Assembly (NCBI GenBank): GCA_019828565.1
Contig: JAHDYR010000024.1
Location: forward strand, 62,001 to 126,000
From: Carpediemonas membranifera
Taxonomy: Eukaryota > Fornicata
Direction of reading: 5' to 3'
Length of the DNA stretch: 64,000 nucleotides
Both the position numbers and the translations under genes were made by a program. The notes below the pieces were generated by a model. The model was not told the origin of the DNA, ran no database searches, and saw only the letters and a list, made by a program, of their open reading frames with translations. This document shows, piece after piece, positions 59,501 through 64,000 of this stretch (position 1 is its first letter; the number at the start of each line of letters is the position of its first letter).

Positions 59501-62500
59501 CCGCGCTTCGTGTCAACAACGGCATCGACCGAATCACCACTACACAGACCGAGATGGCCGAGGTTGAGCTCGAACTCAGCAAGAAGAACAAGGAACTGGC
59601 CGATACCGATGCTGCCGCAGAGGAGAAGCTTTCCCTCATCATCAGAGACCAGAAGGCCGCCCAGATTAAGAAGGGCGAGCTTGAGAGCCTTGTTGCAGGC
59701 CTTGGCGAGAAGGAGGCTGACATCGCTGTCCGCAAGCAAGAGGCTGAGGCATCTCTGGCTGAGGTCGAGCCAATGGTCAAGGAGGCGCAGCAGTCGGTCA
59801 AGTCGATCAACAAGCTGCACCTTGACGAGCTCAGACGGCTGAACAATCCCCCCGAAGGCGTCAAGCTCGCCATTGAAGCTGTGCTCCTCCTTCTTGGCGA
59901 GAAGTCCAAAGTTGCGACCGACTGGACTGCAGTCCGCTCCATCATGAGGAAGGACGACTTCATCCAGCGCATAATCATGTTCCAGGGAGCCTCCGCTTCC
60001 GACAAGCTCCTGGCCTTCCTCGAGAAAAAGTACCTGGCCAACCCATCGTTTACTTTTGAGTCCGTCAACCGTGCCTCCCGCGCCGCCGGCCCCATGGTCA
60101 AATGGGTCGCCTCACAGGTCCAGTATCTCCGGATTGTGGCCAACATCGCTCCGCTCAGAGCCGAGGTTCAGGCCGCCGAGGACGCCCTCCGTGAAGTCAG
60201 GGAGCAGGCAGCATCTGGTGAAGCTGAGCTTGGGCGGCTGCAGGAGTCCATCACAAGGACCGAGTCTGAGTACGCCCAGCTGCTGAGAACGATTGAGAAG
60301 ATCAAGGCGGAGAAGGAGACGACTCAGGCCAGAGTCGACCGCTGCTCACACCTTCTCACCTCACTTGAGTCGGAACAGGAGCGCTGGCTTGACCAGGCGA
60401 TTGCCCAGACAGAGGGCACCAACCAGTTCAACGGCGACCTCTTGCTGGCATCTGCCTTCACTGCCTACGCCACTATCTGTGACGAACGCCTCCGCCTCCG
60501 CATGCTCCTCGCTTGGATGGCGAAGATGGACACCTGGGCGGTTGCCTTCAACCCGGATTTGACCATCGTTGACGTGCTCACAACGCCTGCCGACATCGCC
60601 GACTGGGACGCCCTCGGGCTGCCCCCGGACTCTGTCTGCCGAGAGAACGCTGCTGTCCTCGCCCAGACGTCGAGAACGCCTTTCCTACTCGACGAAACGG
60701 AGACAGCCCTTCCCTTCATCAAGGCGAAGTTCAAGGGCGTGAGACTGCTGGAGACGTCATTCACCGAGCCTGGCTGCATGCAGCAGCTTGAACAGGCCGT
60801 GAGGTTCGGTCTGCCCATTGTTATGCGGGCCGCCGAGCACGCCGATCCTGGTCTCAACAACCTTCTATCATTCGACAGGAGCCAGACTGGGTCTGCAACG
60901 GTTCAGATCGGCGGCAAGCAGCTTGACTTTTCCCCTACGTTCAAGCTCTTCTTGCTGTGCGAGACTTCGTCCGCCACCCTTCCCCCAGACCTTGTTTCCA
61001 GAACAGCAGTCATCTCATTCGCCAGCACCCCCGGAACCCTCACAGACCAGTGCCTTACCAACACTGTCGACCAGCGCCTGCCCGACGTCGGCAAGCAGAG
61101 GGCCGAGTTCCTTCTTGAGAGCAGGAAGCTCACTGCCCGCATCCATTCGCTGGAAGAGCAACTGCTCGCTGCACTCAACCAGCAGACGGACCTTCTGGCA
61201 GACGAGTCCATCCTCAAGAGCCTCGAGACTCTGCAGGTCGAGAACGCCGCTGTCAACACTCGTCGCACCGATGTCGCCGAACTATCGAAGCAGCTCGACA
61301 ACCAGGCCCAGGAGTACGCCCCAGTCGCTGAGGTGGCAGCGCGCCTCTTCTTCCTCACCGCCCGGATGAGGTCCCTCGATCCTGCCTACGTAATCAGCCC
61401 GGCGATGTTCCGCCGCATGTTTATTAGGACGCTTGAGACAAACCCAGAGGCCACAGTCGATGAACTCGTCCAGCTCGTGTGCAACGTGACCTACTCCGTG
61501 GCGGGCGCAGCCATGAGCTCGCCTCACCGCCTCGCGCTCGCTGTTGCCATTGCTGCGGTCCGTCAGGACCAGCTTTCGGCTGACGAGCTCGACGTCCTTG
61601 CCCTTGGTGTTTCTCGCCTCACACTCAGCAAGACTGCGCCCATCGAGGGTGCTGAGTCCCACCCTCATGGTCAGCTCATCTCATACCTGTCCACCCTGGA
61701 TCTTTCGTATCAGAAGATCCTTCAGCTCGACCCCAACCCCTCCGCAGCCGCCCTCATCGAGACCATCGGTGTCGGTCGTGCTATGATCTGGCACCGCCTA
61801 ACCAACTCCCCTCTGTGGTCGGCTGCCGCGTCCTCCTTCGTCGCCTCGGTCATGGGCCCCGGTTTCTCCATGCTGCCAGATGAGATGATCGAGGATATTT
61901 CCAAGCTCGTCGCCGCTTGCCCCAAGGCCCCTGTCGTTCTGGTTGCTACTCCCGGTTACGATCCTACCTTCATCGTTACCCGCTATTGCGAAGAGCATTC
62001 AGTCCCTACAACCAGCCTTGCCGTCGGTGACCTCACTGCGGTACAGCTCGCCCAGGCTGCTGCCAGAGTCCCTGCCAACGGTGCACTTTATGTCCAAAAT
62101 GTCCACCTGGCCGACTCTGCTCTTCTCGACGCCCTTGTTTCCGCTGAGAACTCAATGAGAGGCCAGCTGATTATCTCCACTGCTTCCTCTCTCCGTGTCC
62201 ACCCCGCGATGCTCGCCTCTGGGCTCTGTGTCGCAGTCGAGGAGCCACTTGGTCTCGCTGGCCAGGTCGCCCGCCTTGCCCCGGCGGCCATGCTTCCTGG
62301 TCTCCCTGCTGAGGCTGCCAGGGTCGACATGCTGCTTGCATTCCTCCACTGCATCATCTGCCAGAGATCCCGAAACGCCCCCGAGGGCTTTGCCCGGCCC
62401 ACTAGCTGGACGAGAGCTGACTACGCCGCCGCTAGATCCAGCATCATGCAGGCTATCCGGGATGTGTCCCAGGGCCGTACAAACGTCCCGCCCGAGGACC

Positions 62501-63516
62501 TTCCATGGTCCATCATTCGCGAGCTTCTTATCCGTGCAGTTTATGGCGCCAAGATGGGACCAGGCACAGACTACGCCATTCTCCAGCACTATGTGGAGAA
62601 TATTATGAGAGCAGAATCCTTTGATCCCGACTTCGAGCTCGACGGTGTCTCCATTCCCACGGCTGCCAACGTCCACTCTTGGCTCCATACCGAGGGAGAG
62701 CATATCAACCACGCTCCTGAATCTATCGGTCTGACTGAGCATGCCACGATGAAGCAGGACACTGTGGAGCGTGAGACATTCACAGCTGCCCTCTGCCTCT
62801 TGAGAGAGAGTGAAACGGGCGCTGGGTCGACCCCCTATGCCCTCGACTCGTGGATTTCTGTCCTTCGCGATGTCCTTGCCTTACCTATGCCCGAGGTTGC
62901 TGATTCTAGCATCTCTGCTCTGCTTGCTTCAGAGCGTAGTGAGCTCAAGGCCAGCCTCTGTTCCATCAAATCAAACCTTGAGTCGCTCCTGGCAACTCCA
63001 GTCGGTAACCGAACACCCGAGCAGTGGAATCTGCACGGATCCCTGGCTGTTAATGTTGCTCCGGACTCTTGGGGACATGGTACTTGCGAGGGTGCCCTGC
63101 TTGATCTTATTGCGAAGTACAAGAACCTCCTCTACGCGTCTCCTGGGAGGATGCAGTTCAATGCTCTCTCTCGTCCCATTAGAATGCTCTCCGTTCTCCG
63201 ACAGACAACTTCTGATCGCGAGGAGCGCGCTATCGAAGAGCTTCATCTCGCCATCAGCTTTGAAGAAGTTGCCGGGGGCATCACCACCCAGGTCACGCTT
63301 GAGGAGTGCTCTGTTACTGACAACATTGTCTCTTTCGCCCCGGGCACCGCTGTGGTTGACATTACTCTTTACTGGACTGCTACCGATTCTGCTGGCTTTT
63401 CCATCCCCGTGTTTGGCGATGCTTCCCGGTCTGTCTTCATTGACACTGTGTCTATTCAGGTCAGTGATGCTGATAAGGACCTTTTAATCCGCCGTTCAGC
63501 TGCCATTCTGATGTGA
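50545..63516 (+). CDS. Cytoplasmic dynein heavy chain (dynein-1 type)
   Basis: Minus-end-directed microtubule motor, about 4,323 residues from the first in-frame ATG, with no intron apparent after the N terminus. N-terminal tail and linker occupy residues 1 to ~1700. AAA1 has GPAGTGKTETVKQL (~1772) and FVCFDEFNRLEEAIMSAVS. AAA2 has GDAGSGKTCVWRAL (~2059). AAA3 has GKAGTGKTMSF (~2397) and LFCDEINLP. AAA4 has GASGAGKTVSTRF (~2732) and LLFDESNVL. The coiled-coil stalk carries the microtubule-binding domain (INKLHLDELRRLNNPPEGVK, ~3088) and ends with NRASRAAGPMVKWV, very like dynein-1. AAA5, AAA6 and the C-terminal domain follow. All four P-loops are intact. The start is uncertain: an upstream ATG at 50451 opens another frame that looks like the true N terminus (SPLRAFITQAASLFF), implying a small intron or a base error near 50520-50575. 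Confidence 0.96.
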   Translation: MFVSCRELTQDVLNAFYTKEETLSMLLTKEGTDASELSVHVDSLLIQSDSTCLVILKKATTIDPETPIAVQLDVMSFSGRNALETFLNDFHRAVVHPSAVGGGLQQVNRLRTEISKLEGTFRQCQPVTHIPEPRLTVPDRLKAHLTAGKAPLDLELDDELVTDLRKAFNRWFADTNALVKVDRDVSSGPAANELSFLLSKAERLDAALRVKDSPEMKAMVSIINSDDAKDILGVQAVRLATMLRDDDQLASTLDRIKRVNTQFSGLPLASIETSADFADLKAACDRAVEQLKSKFVRPGLDELYGVERFILFVNAVARDFGAAMVSMLTTQQPLFGGVDPEDRLVSAGNVLQAVDQSFAEIGRDLQAAGMIPAHRRLRQSLGDLYHLIQRTLEFLQQHNKLRQGVLDVFGPTSPMLSALDGSFARLGVEESALLDTTERGEQAWQTANERYMAVTKSVEEELVEILRARLGAASTASQMHAVFRQFHGLFFRPALKSAAADYQTPLLERVEDELMALRQRCIDKPEKTPLGRYLMRAGHSRAVATLLYSEQLHAELNLYSSRVEQILGADWQDHADGAALAEGIRKARQLVQDPQTLLSEWLFKNHVVLEQAAALTETSVLASDGKPQPTIIVNLSPEIVRMFMEARYFVRATSGRKGRISKSASETITRVKTFQRKNGEYITIGRRMACRLVEIHAALARLSGEGVAGWKETTSLLDGLRHKVHATLDAIAKLKWGQLQLIRDSAAALDDITAALTKSVLELTDRATELNSELHKIAHGSIEEVPAAVSAVNSALSDLDLSGFTPIIPFVTAVEARIREILVCRVTELCKDVTAGTGAHAIPSTEAELRFEHGKATLTPSPVTIVVDAHAHLENLVSQLVGTPRPRLVRTGYEPALTDYSDVWTECADALAPATATIVQTSKSLAELLQGWRSLAGLWSLSNETVAEAFGSDIDAWLTALSDLIASKESLTVDTPDAIGHVRVRYTALSQVREKVSSWQKALAAGAMANLKAEIASRVQDAEAAREQAETLSISGDVSVVVKSLDTLQTLMKTAPETRKIADALAAKCQALEPYESSAPGLAVELSGAVDTMQEAIDKVTDGFVANFPTVSNIIYGADHVLADTAIGILDSWSDDKPLGNIPYEEAVGRLEEHRSALTEALDDVKAQIGAVSALLDVSAALTSLAPPNKTSAVSQKGCQSRLLAALEEVGHIADLWEALRPVKLGVASVRQTLWPTVEAASLSGILSELNNKLSALPGKFRTTEPYSHAQAELQAISACVPVIRALSGPMMRHRHWTQLANSVGDQKYAVPAELVVEDILAIGAKGSPAERHVKEVMRVAQGELAIEEFIKETENAWSQQEFPIVTKDDGQRVVREWDSIMELARDNLGNLSGVRASPFFSSFAETIAAWETKLESVLVLLETWAPVQKLWVYLRTVVFGTGDIARQLPADAQRLRAADAEMNGVMADLAGMPRVLAFDAAFNGKGEIVGRLTRVGEALRKVQTALGQYLESQRSKNPRLYFLGDEDLLEILGNQKDITVISKHLPKLFTALGSLVTKEEEEATVIEAVVSISQETLTLEPIAYKPESGIHDLLYELEVGNTKALKKQVLSAYHSLSDSTDSMLKVFESHIFQATHLALSAVWSSAVTQAIAENTLADLSEKWARLLSTAAQVSDGGPKFRALITELTYQSGTVARLALDSDPHCTWALTVSTAVSAESDALVSISVGGVTYPYGWELLGLDRLVTTPLTEQCYLALTQALAQGLGGSPAGPAGTGKTETVKQLAGVLGRHVVVFCCDESFDTAAITRILVGTAELGAFVCFDEFNRLEEAIMSAVSRVLAVIQRGVLTKSSSIKLLDRDIKLNPGLGVFITMNPGYAGRQELPDNLKSMFRSVLMTKPDGQIIAEVMLSTHGFVTAATLASKAVPFFEFCEGHLSSQAHYDWGLRAIRSVLVAAGRVLRTQGDIPEEARAECEFKAFIEALTDSVVPKLVAEDREPFKQLLLQSFRADPTGTVDKGLNDAILEVCAEWELTPTDEFVSKVHQLQRTLLAHHGVMVVGDAGSGKTCVWRALVHAKQKQGREIRHVVIAPKAVSKEELYGTLDAAREWKDGVLTAQFRRIVECPDDVDHWIVLDGSIDPVTVENLNSVLDDNRVLTLPTGERLSLPHNARIVFETTTLKQATLATVSRCGMVWVADIIEPRHQLARGIAQLGSGKSGWKTCNVRQNQLEVEAIAREIWSTLPEIYSKIAPEISKTSEDQIMEFSHSRVIATVMAHLRYAVHTATAQPQHGDVMKGFLSRYAAHALFWSAVAAIPPARQEIFAKKFTADLGLELPSQPIYTCQPDPVTGTWAEMTPPAPPPIKTEDIGLTVVPTMDTVRNNHLITTGLHGAGVVVLVGKAGTGKTMSFTATTENDDDLNVVFLNFSSSTGRQLIVDTLFRHCVRRSTHVGTVLAPAHGKLVLFCDEINLPKPDAYGTVRAIAFLRHVIEHGGFWTSRYGWLAVENVLIGGCCNPPTDAGRVPFDPRFLRHLPLVLVDTPSLESMRRIYTTYNKAAFRPCPTLAATVDDVTDFMINVYRENQAMFGGKQPHYFYSTRELSRWSRAIAVCLAETPVEPSLEELSDLVVHEAMRLFHDRLVSAEDKNSHVQCIKALTASLPTSLPAQELLFTPWLGGQYAKVEKDALADFIQYRLTTFTDEEGVVGDLVLFPEMLGLLCSIDRVLRQPMGHVLLIGASGAGKTVSTRFVSWMDGFTLETINSHAKYTLRDFEDDLRRIMIAAGVNGDRTVLLFDESNVLGTAFLEHMNALLASGDIPGLFADATLDDLISQLSDVTYREGAHVDTEDRTALYSWFTKRVRTNLHVVMTMNPASPAFNSRTKSSPALFNRCVVHWVGDWSDEALQMVADAYLGKVDLEGHVDDPSGYRERFIGSAVALHKEAGVVGAEIAADPTCSAAVSAVQHISPRHFIAMLSAFAQQHMSIAERRSTAALRVNNGIDRITTTQTEMAEVELELSKKNKELADTDAAAEEKLSLIIRDQKAAQIKKGELESLVAGLGEKEADIAVRKQEAEASLAEVEPMVKEAQQSVKSINKLHLDELRRLNNPPEGVKLAIEAVLLLLGEKSKVATDWTAVRSIMRKDDFIQRIIMFQGASASDKLLAFLEKKYLANPSFTFESVNRASRAAGPMVKWVASQVQYLRIVANIAPLRAEVQAAEDALREVREQAASGEAELGRLQESITRTESEYAQLLRTIEKIKAEKETTQARVDRCSHLLTSLESEQERWLDQAIAQTEGTNQFNGDLLLASAFTAYATICDERLRLRMLLAWMAKMDTWAVAFNPDLTIVDVLTTPADIADWDALGLPPDSVCRENAAVLAQTSRTPFLLDETETALPFIKAKFKGVRLLETSFTEPGCMQQLEQAVRFGLPIVMRAAEHADPGLNNLLSFDRSQTGSATVQIGGKQLDFSPTFKLFLLCETSSATLPPDLVSRTAVISFASTPGTLTDQCLTNTVDQRLPDVGKQRAEFLLESRKLTARIHSLEEQLLAALNQQTDLLADESILKSLETLQVENAAVNTRRTDVAELSKQLDNQAQEYAPVAEVAARLFFLTARMRSLDPAYVISPAMFRRMFIRTLETNPEATVDELVQLVCNVTYSVAGAAMSSPHRLALAVAIAAVRQDQLSADELDVLALGVSRLTLSKTAPIEGAESHPHGQLISYLSTLDLSYQKILQLDPNPSAAALIETIGVGRAMIWHRLTNSPLWSAAASSFVASVMGPGFSMLPDEMIEDISKLVAACPKAPVVLVATPGYDPTFIVTRYCEEHSVPTTSLAVGDLTAVQLAQAAARVPANGALYVQNVHLADSALLDALVSAENSMRGQLIISTASSLRVHPAMLASGLCVAVEEPLGLAGQVARLAPAAMLPGLPAEAARVDMLLAFLHCIICQRSRNAPEGFARPTSWTRADYAAARSSIMQAIRDVSQGRTNVPPEDLPWSIIRELLIRAVYGAKMGPGTDYAILQHYVENIMRAESFDPDFELDGVSIPTAANVHSWLHTEGEHINHAPESIGLTEHATMKQDTVERETFTAALCLLRESETGAGSTPYALDSWISVLRDVLALPMPEVADSSISALLASERSELKASLCSIKSNLESLLATPVGNRTPEQWNLHGSLAVNVAPDSWGHGTCEGALLDLIAKYKNLLYASPGRMQFNALSRPIRMLSVLRQTTSDREERAIEELHLAISFEEVAGGITTQVTLEECSVTDNIVSFAPGTAVVDITLYWTATDSAGFSIPVFGDASRSVFIDTVSIQVSDADKDLLIRRSAAILM

Positions 63517-63564
63517 ATAAATGATTTCCGAGTGAGGTGGTACTCGACTGCCTTGTTGTCGTGT

Positions 63565-63660
63565 TGTGGTTTGACTATACCTGTTTTACTGGGGGAAAAG
63601 ACTTCGACACAGGGGTGTCGAAGTCAATCCATAAATGTTCTTAAATTGTACTGACTGACA
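63565..63660 (-). repeat. E2b 3' LTR (96 bp)
   Basis: Identical to both E2 LTRs, including the 11-bp hairpin stem. The preceding 4 bp are GTGT (63561-63564), the predicted target duplication. Confidence 0.92.
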
Positions 63661-64000
63661 CTGCCCCTCCATGCTCAACTGACTTGAGTATGAATAACTT
63701 GTGCCGGTAGGCCTCACAGGGGAAAGCCTGTGCTAACCTACTTCACCGTTGGCGGCTGGGGAATAGCCCAGTGCCCGGGAAGGGTACTCTGCCTTAGCTC
63801 GGTAACCCTTGCTTCACCGTCGCTAACTGTGGGTAGCACAGCAGCCGGAACACCGTTGACATACTCTTACTGCCACGTAAGGGTGTCCGGTACAACCGTA
63901 GTTGTTCTGTGGTGACGTATCTCCAAATTGATTGACTCAGAATTTCGTGGTACCACTGTGTAAGTATTGCGTCATACGCTCAAGGGTTAGTCTTACCCGG
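63565..64000 (-). mobile_element. E2b: edge of a second E2 copy
   Basis: 436 bp identical to 29394-29829: the 96-bp LTR (63565-63660), the polypurine tract, and the following non-coding region. Same orientation as E2. It begins 49 bp after the dynein stop codon, and the remainder lies outside the window. Complete identity shows that the family has moved recently. Confidence 0.92.

Overview
The window looks like nuclear DNA from a unicellular eukaryote. Evidence: a 13-kb open reading frame, intronless apart from an unresolved 5' end, for a cytoplasmic-type dynein heavy chain; a La-motif protein; a chromodomain protein; a Fanzor-type (eukaryotic TnpB-like) nuclease; and a dense load of Ty3/gypsy chromoviral and DIRS-like tyrosine-recombinase retrotransposons. 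Compact intron-poor genes would fit a protist (for example a free-living excavate), but I cannot name the species from sequence alone. There is one 100-bp assembly gap (8434-8533).

Layout. 1-1962: 3' part of a + strand gypsy element (E7). 1966-4450: DIRS-like element D1 (RT/RNase H then tyrosine recombinase). 4451-7164: non-coding, with a GC-rich structured block. 7270-11828: DIRS-like D2 (gag, RT/RNase H, YR), broken by a gap-containing insertion. 11913-20485: DIRS-like D3, split by E4 (13510-18633), a non-coding LTR element with identical 111-bp LTRs. 20655-21997: remnant D4. 21998-22235: gag start and LTR of E3. 22289-36626: a nest in which + strand gypsy E0 is split by - strand gypsy E1 (23300-36114, 78-bp LTRs), which is itself split by - strand gypsy E2 (29394-35845, 96-bp LTRs). 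36663-37049: gag-like fragment E6. 37132-40015: broken or partial genes. 40123-50163: host genes (hypothetical, La-motif, chromodomain, hypothetical), with the Fanzor locus at 46783-48673. 50545-63516: dynein heavy chain. 63565-64000: the edge of a second E2 copy.

The main discovery is a family of retrotransposons (E1, E2, E3, E4) that share a structure I do not recognise as standard. Their LTRs are only 78-111 bp, most with a strong internal hairpin. A perfect 10-bp palindrome sits immediately after the 5' LTR, where a tRNA primer-binding site is expected. The gag ATG lies 5-13 bp after that palindrome. Insertions made 4-bp target duplications, and a GGGGNAG polypurine tract precedes the 3' LTR. 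E1 and E2 each also carry an extra ~420-445-codon ORF on the opposite strand, convergent with pol and about 50 bp from its end. The two extra proteins appear to be distant homologues.

The second discovery is the Fanzor gene. It has RuvC-I, the relocated glutamate, a partial zinc finger and RuvC-III, but is split by one frameshift. It lies within a 30-bp perfect direct repeat and is followed by three hairpins, which are a candidate guide-RNA scaffold.
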